A stretch of 13,760 nucleotides of DNA from Actinomycetes bacterium (GCA_023417265.1 JAEZFY010000042.1:1-13760), one strand, 5' to 3'; shown: positions 1 to 6,002, counted from the stretch's first letter. Notes: generated from the sequence alone by a model not told the origin. A program made the numbers and translations.

Positions 1-127
1 CCAAGGCAAGACCAACAAAGAAGCGATGCGCATCCTCAAGCGCGCACTCGCCCGCGAGGTCTACCAAGCCATCATCACCGACCTCGCCACCACCCCAGAA
101 ACCACTTGACATCCATAGGAGCATCCC
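1..127 (+). mobile_element. Right end of an IS110-like insertion sequence (boundary approximate)
   Basis: The transposase tail is followed directly by TTGACATCCATAGGAGCATC (106-125), which resembles, from memory, the 3' ends of actinobacterial IS110 elements. IS110 elements lack long terminal inverted repeats, so the exact junction cannot be fixed from one side. The element lies just beyond the 3' end of hemQ (stop at 171) and does not interrupt it. Its left end, and any bridge RNA, lie outside the window. Confidence 0.45.
2..109 (+). CDS. IS110-family transposase, C-terminal fragment (runs off left edge)
   Basis: An open frame enters from the left edge and stops at TGA 107-109. The 35 visible residues include GKTNKEAMRILKRALAREVY, which resembles the C-terminal end of IS110-family (DEDD/Transposase_20) recombinases, where a KxxxEAxRxLKRxLAxxVY pattern is usual. 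These enzymes insert the element using a dual catalytic site, and the family is known to be guided by a bridge RNA encoded in a non-coding end of the element. Only the extreme C-terminus is present, so catalytic residues and intactness cannot be judged. The assignment rests on recalled family similarity over a short segment. Confidence 0.6.
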   Translation, partial: QGKTNKEAMRILKRALAREVYQAIITDLATTPETT

Positions 128-170
128 CGCCGGACCGGCCGCGCACACGCACCGATCGTCGGGGCGGGAA

Positions 171-839
171 TTACGGGTAGATCGCGTCGATGTAGGCGAG
201 TTCGCCGACCCAGAAGTCGCCGAACTCGCCGTACAGGGCCGAGGCCTCGTCGAAGCGCATCGTGTAGACGACCTCTTTGACCGTCGCCATCGTGTCGGCG
301 AACAACGTGACACCCCACTCGTGGGTGTCGAGCCCGGTCGAGCCCGTGATCAGCTGCAGCACCCTCCCGGCGAACTTGCGCCCGCTCGACCCGTGTTCGT
401 GCATCATCGACAGGCGCCGGTCGTACGGCGTGGCGTACCAGTTGGCGTGCGCCTCGCGTCGCTTGCTCATCGGGTAGAAGCAGAACACCGTCTTGCCGTC
501 CGGCGGGAGCTGCGGGTACAGGCGGTCGCGGAGCATGTGCTCGGGCAGCCCGGCGGCGTACTCGCTGACCTCGGTGAGCGACAGGTAGCTGTCGATCAGC
601 TCCAGCCCGGCGGCCTGAACCGCGACCTGGAACGCGCGCAGCGGGGCCGTGTCGGCGCTGAGCAGCATGAACGCGCTGTCGGCCTTGTGGCCGAACAGTG
701 CCGCCGTGACCACTTGGCACCCGTCGCGCTCGGCGACGGCGATCGCCTCGACGAGCGCGTCGCGGTCGACCCCCGCACGATCGTCGTCGTACGGCGAGCA
801 GAACAGGTGCAACACGGCGAGTCCGTTGTCGAGACGCAT
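171..839 (-). CDS. hemQ: Coproheme decarboxylase HemQ (chlorite dismutase family)
   Basis: This 222-residue protein belongs to the chlorite dismutase fold family. In monoderm bacteria HemQ converts coproheme III to protoheme by two peroxide-dependent decarboxylations, the last step of the coproporphyrin-dependent heme pathway in the cytosol. The second half carries the signature FYPMSKRR (121-128), NWY (133-135), HG (149-150) and ITGSTGLDTHEWGVTLFADT (164-183). Spacing from Tyr122 matches S. aureus HemQ: Tyr122 = catalytic Tyr145, Lys126 = Lys149, His149 = proximal His172, Gln162 = Gln185. The ATG at 839 is the only ATG before an in-frame stop at 873-875. No Shine-Dalgarno is visible, but a TACCGT box ends 6 nt upstream, suggesting a leaderless mRNA. 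It lies 55 bp downstream of fdhD, on the same strand. No other heme genes are visible. Confidence 0.93.
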   Translation of the reverse strand: MRLDNGLAVLHLFCSPYDDDRAGVDRDALVEAIAVAERDGCQVVTAALFGHKADSAFMLLSADTAPLRAFQVAVQAAGLELIDSYLSLTEVSEYAAGLPEHMLRDRLYPQLPPDGKTVFCFYPMSKRREAHANWYATPYDRRLSMMHEHGSSGRKFAGRVLQLITGSTGLDTHEWGVTLFADTMATVKEVVYTMRFDEASALYGEFGDFWVGELAYIDAIYP

Positions 840-845
840 GGCGTC

Positions 846-851
846 ACGGTA
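846..851 (-). promoter_or_regulatory. Putative -10 box (TACCGT) for leaderless hemQ
   Basis: On the minus strand TACCGT fits the actinobacterial TANNNT -10 pattern and is separated from the hemQ ATG by 6 nt. This would place the transcription start at or next to the A of the ATG. No convincing -35 was seen. This is inference from position alone. Confidence 0.45.
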
Positions 852-870
852 CCGGCGTCGACGGCCACGA

Positions 871-903
871 TCTCAGAGCCGTCTCAGAGCCGTCTCAGAG
901 CCG
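871..903. repeat. Three perfect tandem copies of an 11-bp unit
   Basis: The unit TCTCAGAGCCG occurs three times head to tail at 871-881, 882-892 and 893-903. The third copy contains the fdhD stop codon (895-897), and the array fills the fdhD-hemQ junction. Because 11 is not a multiple of 3, the minus-strand TGA inside each unit falls in a different frame, so all three frames are closed between the two genes. Confidence 0.95.
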
Positions 904-1737
904 CTCGGGGCTGTACAGATTGCACCCGCCGGGGCGCACGAAGCCGGCCAGCACGAGGTTGGCACGGCGGGCGGCCCGCACCGCCAGTTCGGTGGGTGCG
1001 CTGACGGCCACGAGCATGGCGAACCCGGCAGCCCAGGCCTTGTGCACGATCTCGACCGATGCCCGGCTGCTGACGAACAGCCCGAGGCCGGTGGCCGGCA
1101 GCTCGCCGGCCAGGAGCAGCGCCCCGATCACCTTGTCGACCGCGTTGTGGCGGCCGACGTCTTCGCGCACGTGGAGCACCTCACCGGCGGGGGTGAAGGC
1201 GGCCGCCGCGTGCACCGCTCCGGTGGCGGCGAACAGGGTCTGGTGGGGGGCCACCACCTCGGGGATCCGCTCGATCAGGTCGAGGTCGACTGGACCGTGC
1301 TCGGGGAGCGGCGTGAGCCGCGCGGACAACTCGTCGAGTTGGGTGTTTCCGCACCAACCGCAGCTCGACGTCGTGGCGGTTAGCCGGGCCGTCGGCGTCG
1401 GCGCCGCGCCGCCGGTCACGACGGTGACGGTGTTGTACTGCTGCGGCGTCGGCTCGGCCACCGGCGCGGCCGACCCTCCGCTGGCCGATGTGGCCGAGCA
1501 GTAGCGGACGGTGGTGACGGGCGCCCCGGCGAGGAGGCCGTCGGTGTGGCAGAAGCCGACGGCGAGCTCGAAGTCGTGGCCGGGTGTGCGCATCGTCGTG
1601 GCCACGATCGCCTCGTCGAGCCGGATCGTCAGGGGTTCCTCAACGATCAGCTGGTCGGGCTGGCGCCGGACGGCGCGTTCAGCACCCTCGGCGCGCACCG
1701 TGGTGACGACAACACGTTGCGTCCGAGAACGGGCCAC
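895..1737 (-). CDS. fdhD: Sulfur carrier protein FdhD (formate dehydrogenase maturation)
   Basis: FdhD takes sulfur from a cysteine desulfurase and transfers it to the molybdenum/tungsten-bis-MGD cofactor, which formate dehydrogenases need for activity. The 280-residue product has the family landmarks: EEPLTIRLD near residues 33-41, TPGHDFELAVGF at 51-62, the persulfide-carrying CxxC as SSCGWCG (Cys126 and Cys129), REDVGRHNAVDKVIG at 191-205, and SSRASVEIVHKAW at 223-235. Residues 80-105 form a Ser/Gly/Pro-rich insertion of uncertain importance. The start is GTG at 1737; a minus-strand TAGCCT box ends 6 nt upstream and no Shine-Dalgarno is seen, so a leaderless mRNA is likely. The divergent aquaporin gene begins only 24 bp away. 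hemQ follows downstream. No formate dehydrogenase is in the window, so its client enzyme must be elsewhere. Confidence 0.93.
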   Translation of the reverse strand: MARSRTQRVVVTTVRAEGAERAVRRQPDQLIVEEPLTIRLDEAIVATTMRTPGHDFELAVGFCHTDGLLAGAPVTTVRYCSATSASGGSAAPVAEPTPQQYNTVTVVTGGAAPTPTARLTATTSSCGWCGNTQLDELSARLTPLPEHGPVDLDLIERIPEVVAPHQTLFAATGAVHAAAAFTPAGEVLHVREDVGRHNAVDKVIGALLLAGELPATGLGLFVSSRASVEIVHKAWAAGFAMLVAVSAPTELAVRAARRANLVLAGFVRPGGCNLYSPERL

Positions 1738-1743
1738 GGCGGA

Positions 1744-1753
1744 AGGCTACGCT
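1744..1753. promoter_or_regulatory. Overlapping divergent -10 boxes of fdhD and the aquaporin gene
   Basis: The 24-bp divergent intergenic region contains TACGCT on the plus strand (1748-1753), 8 nt before the aquaporin ATG at 1762. It also contains TAGCCT on the minus strand (1749 down to 1744), 6 nt before the fdhD GTG at 1737. The two hexamers share the symmetric TA step at 1748-1749. Neither gene has a Shine-Dalgarno sequence in this space. If both boxes are used, both messages would be leaderless and polymerases could not open the two promoters at once. Confidence 0.45.
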
Positions 1754-1761
1754 CGCCGCCC

Positions 1762-2544
1762 ATGAGCTCCTCGTCACGCGGTCTGGTCCGGTCGGCCGGA
1801 GCCGAAGTGGTCGGCACGGCGCTGGTCGTGCTCGGTGGGCCGGGACTGCTGCTGTTCGGCGGCCCCGATCTCGGCACGCTCGGCGTGGCGGTCGGGTTCG
1901 GCGCCTCGCTGGCGATCGCGATCGGCGTGCTCGGTGCGGTGGCCAACCCGATGTTCAGCCTGGCCCTGTGGTTCGCCAAGGCGATCACCATCAAGGAAGC
2001 GATCGCCGACTGGATCGGGCAGTTCGTCGGCGGCATCGTCGGTGGGGCGATCCTGTGGGGGCTCGCCGACACGGGTCGGCTGACGGGGGGTGTCAACGGT
2101 TGGGCGCCCGGCGACGGGGTCGGTTCGGGCCTCGACCTCGGGATCACCACCGGACCGTTCGCCGAGCTCGGTGTGGTCATCGCCGCCGAGTTGGTGTTCG
2201 GTGTGATCCTGACGATCGTGCTCTTGTCGTCGATCAAGGAGCAGCGCTCGAACGCGGCGACGGCGACGTTCGTCGGCGCGGCCTACACGGTGGCGACGTT
2301 GTTCCTGTTGCAGATCTCGGGGGCCGGCGTCAACCCGGCGCGCAGCGTCGGCGTCGCCGTGTTCGCCGACACCGACCCGAACGCGCTCAGCCAAGTGTGG
2401 CTGTTCGTGCTCGTGCCCGTGCTCGCTGCCGTCGGAGGCCTGCTCGTCTGGCTGGCGATCGACGAAGCCACCATCGACGACACGGTGTTCGACGACACGG
2501 TGCTCGAGTCGGCCGTCGACGCCGCTGAAGACCTCGTCGACTGA
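1762..2544 (+). CDS. Aquaporin-like MIP family channel with a variant first NPA motif
   Basis: This 260-residue membrane protein fits the MIP (aquaporin/glycerol facilitator) family, whose six helices and two half-helices form a water or small-solute pore in the cytoplasmic membrane. The second pore motif is canonical, GAGVNPARSVG with Asn191-Pro192-Ala193 followed by Arg194, the selectivity-filter arginine. The first is degenerate: ANPMFSLALWF with Asn62-Pro63-Met64. Hydrophobic segments cover roughly 15-33, 40-60, 84-104, 137-157, 166-186 and 211-232. An acidic tail (234-260) carries a duplicated DDTV. The ATG at 1762 is preferred over longer frames because upstream codons are antisense to fdhD. 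The TGA at 2542-2544 lies 6 bp before the MFS start, so the two genes are probably cotranscribed. The transported solute is not predictable. Confidence 0.82.
   Translation: MSSSSRGLVRSAGAEVVGTALVVLGGPGLLLFGGPDLGTLGVAVGFGASLAIAIGVLGAVANPMFSLALWFAKAITIKEAIADWIGQFVGGIVGGAILWGLADTGRLTGGVNGWAPGDGVGSGLDLGITTGPFAELGVVIAAELVFGVILTIVLLSSIKEQRSNAATATFVGAAYTVATLFLLQISGAGVNPARSVGVAVFADTDPNALSQVWLFVLVPVLAAVGGLLVWLAIDEATIDDTVFDDTVLESAVDAAEDLVD
2474..2503 (+). repeat. 15-bp in-frame tandem duplication in the aquaporin tail
   Basis: TCGACGACACGGTG plus T or C occurs twice in succession (2474-2488 and 2489-2503). It encodes the repeated DDTV in the acidic cytoplasmic tail (residues about 239-247). It keeps the frame and looks like a recent slippage or unequal-exchange event. 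Confidence 0.9.
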
Positions 2545-2550
2545 CATGTC

Positions 2551-3783
2551 GTGAGGGCCCGCCCGGCGTCGCTCGGCACCGACTTCCATCGGTTCTGGCT
2601 GGCGGCTGCGGCCTCCAACCTCGGTGACGGCATCCGCCTCGGCGCGCTGCCGTTGCTGGCCCTGCGACTCACCGATCAGGCGTTCCTGATCGGTGCCGCG
2701 TCGGCGGCCACGATCGCCCCGTGGCTGCTCGCCCCGCTGGCCGGGGTGCTGATCGACCGCAGCGACCGCCGGCGGCTGATGGTGATCGGCCAGTTCGGTC
2801 GGGCGGTCCTCGTGAGCGTGCTGATCGCCCTGATCGCAAGCGACACGCTGACGATCGGCGTGTTGTTGGTGATCGCCGTCGGGCTCGGCGTCGGTGAGGT
2901 GATCGTCGACACGACGTCGCAGGCCGCGATCCCGCAGCTGGTCGAGGCGCACCAGCTCGACCGGGCGAATGCCCGCCTGCAGGTGGCGACGCAGGTGCTC
3001 GACGAGGTCGTCGGCGTGGCGCTCGGTGCGCTCCTGTTCACCCACGTGGCGAGCCTGCCGTTCGTTGCCGACGCGGTGACGTTCGTGGTCGGCGGCGTGC
3101 TCTTGGCGACGTTGCGGCGTTCGTTGCAGGCGACCCGCGCACCGGCGGCCCGGGGAGTGCGCACCGACTTGGCGGAAGGCTTCCGGTTCCTGCGCCGACA
3201 GCCGTTCCTTCGCAACTGCATGTTCGGGGCGGCGGTGTCGAACGTGGCCACGAACATGAGCTTCGCCGTGCTCGTGGTGATGGTCGTGCGCGAGCTCGGC
3301 GCCAGCGAGGCGGCGTACGGCATCGTCATCGCCGCGTCGTCTCTGGGCGGCGTGCTGGCGGCGTTCGTGGCTGGCGCGATCACCCAGCGACTCGGGCGCG
3401 GCCGCGTCCTGCTGACCGCCCCGGCGTTCGTGCTCGTGGGACTGGTCGGCGCGGCCACCGCCCCCCACGTGGCCGTGGTCGCCGCGGCGTGGTTCGTGAT
3501 CCGGTTCGGGATCATCTCGTTGTCGGTGCCGGCGGTGTCGCTGCGGCAGGCGTTGACGCCCGACCACCTGCTCGGGCGGGTGGTCGCCTCGTTCCGGATG
3601 GTCGGCATCGGCGCCGGCCCGGTCGGGGCCGTGCTCGGCGGGCTGCTCACCCAAGCGACGAGCGTGCGCACCACCAACGTGATCGCGGCTGGCACGATGG
3701 CGTTGGCGGCGCTGATCCTCGTCAACGCCGTCCGCCGACTCGACCCGGCCGATCTGCACCCGGCAGCCACACCGGTCGCCTGA
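2551..3783 (+). CDS. MFS transporter, drug/macrolide-efflux-like
   Basis: The 410-residue product is a polytopic membrane protein of the major facilitator superfamily, nearest in pattern to the macrolide-efflux/transmembrane secretion effector group (MFS_3). The opening FHRFWLAAAASNLGDGIRL (12-30), with a conserved NLGDG, and the loop-2 motif A-like GVLIDRSDRRRLM (65-77) are typical. About 10-12 hydrophobic segments alternate with short basic loops, including FRFLRRQPFLRN near the middle and AGAITQRLGRGRVLL in the second half. The start is GTG at 2551, 6 bp after the aquaporin stop; no Shine-Dalgarno is visible, so translation is probably coupled. An ATG at 2546 stops after one sense codon and is not the start. 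Substrate unknown; export is inferred from the subfamily. Confidence 0.85.
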   Translation: MRARPASLGTDFHRFWLAAAASNLGDGIRLGALPLLALRLTDQAFLIGAASAATIAPWLLAPLAGVLIDRSDRRRLMVIGQFGRAVLVSVLIALIASDTLTIGVLLVIAVGLGVGEVIVDTTSQAAIPQLVEAHQLDRANARLQVATQVLDEVVGVALGALLFTHVASLPFVADAVTFVVGGVLLATLRRSLQATRAPAARGVRTDLAEGFRFLRRQPFLRNCMFGAAVSNVATNMSFAVLVVMVVRELGASEAAYGIVIAASSLGGVLAAFVAGAITQRLGRGRVLLTAPAFVLVGLVGAATAPHVAVVAAAWFVIRFGIISLSVPAVSLRQALTPDHLLGRVVASFRMVGIGAGPVGAVLGGLLTQATSVRTTNVIAAGTMALAALILVNAVRRLDPADLHPAATPVA

Positions 3784-3809
3784 TCGGAACCCGCGGGGCG
3801 AAAAACACC

Positions 3810-3839
3810 GGAGCCCGGCCGACGAATCGACCGGGCTCC
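3810..3839. terminator. Rho-independent terminator, strongest for groL (minus strand)
   Basis: GGAGCCCGG (3810-3818) and CCGGGCTCC (3831-3839) form a perfect 9-bp GC-rich stem with a 12-nt loop. On the minus strand the stem is followed by GGTGTTTTTCGC, giving a run of five U after two intervening bases, as expected for groL transcripts. On the plus strand there is no U tract, so it would only weakly stop the aquaporin-MFS message. It lies between the convergent MFS and groL genes. Confidence 0.8.
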
Positions 3840-3866
3840 AACGGCGGTACTCAGCCCGCCGGCGTT

Positions 3867-3886
3867 CCGCGCGCCGTGCTGCGCGG
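3867..3886. other. Small GC-rich hairpin just after groL
   Basis: CCGCGC (3867-3872) pairs with GCGCGG (3881-3886) around an 8-nt loop, 8 bp past the groL stop and before the main terminator. It has no U tract. It could be an mRNA 3'-end stabilising or pausing structure, or chance in GC-rich DNA. Confidence 0.3.
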
Positions 3887-3894
3887 AGCGGGAC

Positions 3895-5520
3895 TCAGAA
3901 GTCCATGTCCCCGCCGTGGTCGTGACCCGCGGCGCCGTTCTTGGGCTCGGGCTTGTCGACGACGACGGCTTCGGTGGTGAGGAACAGCGCCGCGATCGAG
4001 GCCGCGTTCTGGAGTGCCGAACGGGTGACCTTGGCGGCGTCGATGACACCGATCTTGACGAGGTCCTCGTACTCGCCGGTGGCGGCGTTGAGGCCCTCCG
4101 AGCCGCTCAGCGCACGCACGCGGTCGATCACCACGCCACCTTCGAGGCCGGCGTTCTCGGCGATCTGGCGGAGCGGGGCGGTGAGCGCCCGGGCCACGAT
4201 GCGGGCCCCGGTGGCCTCGTCGCCGTGCAGCCCGGCGACCGTCTGCTCGACGGCCTCGAGCGAGCGCACGAGCGCCACGCCACCGCCGGGCACGACGCCT
4301 TCCTCGATGGCCGCCTTGGTGGTGCTGACGGCGTCCTCGATGCGGTGCTTCTTCTCCTTGAGCTCGACCTCGGTGGCTGCGCCGACCTTGAGCACGGCCA
4401 CGCCGCCGGTCAACTTGGCGAGTCGCTCCTGGAGCTTCTCGCGGTCGTAGTCGGAGTCGGTGTTGTCGATCTCGGCCTTGATCTGGCTGATCCGGCCCTT
4501 GATGTCGGACTCGGCGCCGGCACCCTCGACGATCGTGGTCTCGTCCTTGGTGATGATCACGCGCTTGGCGGTGCCGAGCAGGTCGAGCGTCGTGTTCTCG
4601 AGCTTGAGCCCGACGTCCTCGCTGATGACCTGGCCACCGGTGAGGATCGCCATGTCCTGGAGCATCGCCTTGCGACGGTCGCCGAACCCGGGTGCCTTGA
4701 CGGCGGCCGAGCGGAACGTGCCACGGATCTTGTTGACGACCAGCGTGGCGAGGGCCTCGCCCTCGACGTCCTCGGCGATGATGACCACCGGCTTGCCGGC
4801 CTGCATGACCTTCTCGAGCACGGGCACGAGGTCGCGCACCGTCGAGATCTTGCCCTGCAGGAGCAGGATGTACGGGTCGTCGAGCACCGCTTCCATGCGG
4901 TCGGTGTCGGTGACGAAGTACGGCGAGATGTAGCCCTTGTCGAAGCGCATGCCCTCGACGAGGTCCATCTCGATGCCGAACGTGTTCGACTCCTCGACGG
5001 TGATCACGCCGTCCTTGCCGACCTTGTCGATCGCGTTCGAGATCGTCTCGCCGATCTCCGTGTCGGCGGCCGAGATCGCCGCGACCTGGGCGATCTGCTC
5101 CTTGCTGTCGACTTCGACGGCGAGCGACTTGATCGACTCGACGGCGGCTTCGACGGCGGCCTCGATGCCGCGCTTGACGCCGACCGGGTTGGCGCCGGCG
5201 GCGACGTTCTTGAGGCCCTCGCGCACCATTGCCCACGCCAGTACGGTGGCGGTCGTGGTGCCGTCGCCGGCGACGTCGTCGGTCTTCTTGGCGACTTCCT
5301 TGACGAGCGCCGCGCCGATCTGCTCGTAGGGGTCCTCGAGCTCGATCTCCTTAGCGATCGAGACGCCGTCATTGGTGATCGTGGGGGCGCCCCACTTCTT
5401 GTCGAGGACGACGTTGCGGCCCTTCGGGCCGAGCGTGACGCGCACCGCGTCGGCGAGCTTGTTCATGCCCGCCTCGAGGCCGCGGCGGGCCTGGCTGTCG
5501 AACGCAATCTGCTTCGCCAT
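3895..5520 (-). CDS. groL: 60-kDa chaperonin GroEL (stand-alone copy)
   Basis: GroEL forms the double-ring ATP-dependent folding chamber of the cytosol, capped by GroES. The 541-residue length is normal. Landmarks are MAKQIAFDSQARRGLEAGMN at the N-terminus, the nucleotide-binding LGPKGRNVVLD (30-40), TNDGVSIAKEI (Asp51), GDGTTTATVL (Asp86) and VPGGGVALVR in the distal equatorial domain. No groES is adjacent. Actinobacteria often carry one groES-groEL1 operon plus a separate groEL2; this isolated gene resembles the latter. The tail GHDHGGDMDF has two His and ends DMDF rather than a long GGM repeat. The ATG at 5520 has a good Shine-Dalgarno (GGAGGG, 5528-5533, spacing 7 nt). A CIRCE operator 54 bp upstream predicts HrcA repression and heat induction. 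A terminator follows at 3810-3839. Confidence 0.98.
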   Translation of the reverse strand: MAKQIAFDSQARRGLEAGMNKLADAVRVTLGPKGRNVVLDKKWGAPTITNDGVSIAKEIELEDPYEQIGAALVKEVAKKTDDVAGDGTTTATVLAWAMVREGLKNVAAGANPVGVKRGIEAAVEAAVESIKSLAVEVDSKEQIAQVAAISAADTEIGETISNAIDKVGKDGVITVEESNTFGIEMDLVEGMRFDKGYISPYFVTDTDRMEAVLDDPYILLLQGKISTVRDLVPVLEKVMQAGKPVVIIAEDVEGEALATLVVNKIRGTFRSAAVKAPGFGDRRKAMLQDMAILTGGQVISEDVGLKLENTTLDLLGTAKRVIITKDETTIVEGAGAESDIKGRISQIKAEIDNTDSDYDREKLQERLAKLTGGVAVLKVGAATEVELKEKKHRIEDAVSTTKAAIEEGVVPGGGVALVRSLEAVEQTVAGLHGDEATGARIVARALTAPLRQIAENAGLEGGVVIDRVRALSGSEGLNAATGEYEDLVKIGVIDAAKVTRSALQNAASIAALFLTTEAVVVDKPEPKNGAAGHDHGGDMDF

Positions 5521-5527
5521 GGGTGGT

Positions 5528-5533
5528 CCCTCC
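5528..5533 (-). promoter_or_regulatory. Shine-Dalgarno of groL (GGAGGG)
   Basis: GGAGGG lies 7 nt before the groL ATG. It contrasts with many neighbouring genes that lack any such site, and it fixes the groL start. Confidence 0.85.
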
Positions 5534-5554
5534 GAGATGTTGGACTGTAGATAG

Positions 5555-5578
5555 TGCGACTAGACGTACTGCGACTAG
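5555..5578. repeat. 9-bp direct repeat between CIRCE and the groL ribosome site
   Basis: TGCGACTAG occurs at 5555-5563 and again at 5570-5578, a centre-to-centre distance of 15 bp. The second copy overlaps the left edge of the CIRCE element. It may be an additional regulator site in the groL leader or a local duplication; I recognise no named operator. Confidence 0.6.
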
Positions 5579-5601
5579 CACTCGCGCGGAGCGAGTGCTA
5601 G
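5575..5601. promoter_or_regulatory. CIRCE operator (HrcA binding site) of groL
   Basis: CTAGCACTC (5575-5583), a 9-nt spacer and GAGTGCTAG (5593-5601) match the CIRCE consensus TTAGCACTC-N9-GAGTGCTAA except at the outermost base of each arm. The arms are perfectly complementary. HrcA binding here would repress groL at normal temperature. A further half-site TAGCACTC (5599-5606) overlaps the right arm, making GAGTGCTAGCACTC (5593-5606) a perfect 14-bp palindrome. Confidence 0.95.
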
Positions 5602-5602
5602 C

Positions 5603-5608
5603 ACTCTA
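5603..5608 (-). promoter_or_regulatory. Possible groL -10 box (TAGAGT) overlapping the CIRCE region
   Basis: On the minus strand TAGAGT fits TANNNT and would start transcription inside the CIRCE element, about 75 nt before the groL ATG, consistent with operator occlusion. The -35 region is poor. A competing candidate, TACAGT (5544-5549, minus), lies downstream of CIRCE, so the assignment is open. Confidence 0.3.
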
Positions 5609-5677
5609 CAGCCAAGACTGCTAAGGCGCCAGCGCCGAAGTACCGCTACCCGACGTGGCCGTACGCGGCGCGGCCGG

Positions 5678-5959
5678 TCACGCGCAACCGCCGGCGACGG
5701 CCGGGATGATGCTGACCGTGACGCCGTCGCCGACCGGGGTCGCCAGACCCTCCAGGTAGCGCACGTCGTCGTCGTCGACGAACATGTTGACGAACTTGCG
5801 CAGCTCGCCATGCTCGTCGAGCAACCGGTCGGAGAAGCCGGGATGGGCGGCGTCGAGCCCGGCGATCACGTCGGACAACGAACCGGCGGGCACCTCGACG
5901 AGCTTGTTGCCGCCCGCCAACGGGCGCAAGGTGGTGGGGACGCGGACGGTGACAGCCAT
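5678..5959 (-). CDS. cysO: CysO/MoaD-like ubiquitin-fold sulfur carrier with a C-terminal Gly-Gly-Cys-Ala
   Basis: This 93-residue protein is a beta-grasp (ThiS/MoaD) sulfur carrier. It closely resembles mycobacterial CysO as I recall it, with shared patterns VTVRVPTTLRPLAGG near the N-terminus, FVNMFVDDDDVR (about 60-71) and IPAVAGG near the end. In M. tuberculosis CysO carries a C-terminal thiocarboxylate on Gly-Gly; CysM joins it to O-phosphoserine, and the JAMM protease Mec releases cysteine. Here the diglycine is followed by Cys-Ala before the stop, so removal of two residues would be needed before activation. The ATG at 5959 is chosen because the alignment begins there and a TATCTT box ends 7 nt upstream. 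CysM and Mec are not in the window, so the pathway is inferred; a MoaD role is less likely. Confidence 0.85.
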   Translation of the reverse strand: MAVTVRVPTTLRPLAGGNKLVEVPAGSLSDVIAGLDAAHPGFSDRLLDEHGELRKFVNMFVDDDDVRYLEGLATPVGDGVTVSIIPAVAGGCA

Positions 5960-5966
5960 AGTGCAA

Positions 5967-5972
5967 AAGATA
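5967..5972 (-). promoter_or_regulatory. Putative -10 box (TATCTT) for leaderless cysO
   Basis: On the minus strand TATCTT lies 7 nt before the cysO ATG, in a locally A/T-rich patch that stands out from the GC-rich surroundings. No Shine-Dalgarno is present. Confidence 0.5.
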
Positions 5973-6002
5973 ACCGTGGAGGTCGGGTTTGCATTCCGGG
6001 CG

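Noticed and set aside
126..168. Hairpin with arms CCCGCC and GGCGGG as a hemQ terminator
   Set aside because: The loop is about 31 nt, the stem only 6 bp and there is no U tract on the minus strand; likely chance.
171..839. True chlorite dismutase (chlorite detoxification)
   Set aside because: The FYPMSK Tyr and Lys and the spacing to His149 and Gln162 match HemQ, and no perchlorate genes are nearby.
1546..1761. N-terminal extension of the aquaporin frame
   Set aside because: It is antisense to the conserved N-terminus of fdhD and adds non-membrane sequence with no similarity; the ATG at 1762 is better.
1774..3759. Long minus-strand open frame (661 codons) opposite the aquaporin and MFS genes
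   Set aside because: Its composition is Arg/His/Gly/Asp-rich with no family motif, as expected for the complement of GC-rich genes; the plus strand has clear membrane proteins.
3916..5550. Long plus-strand open frame (544 codons) opposite groL
   Set aside because: It is the antisense shadow of a certain GroEL gene and has no recognisable domain.
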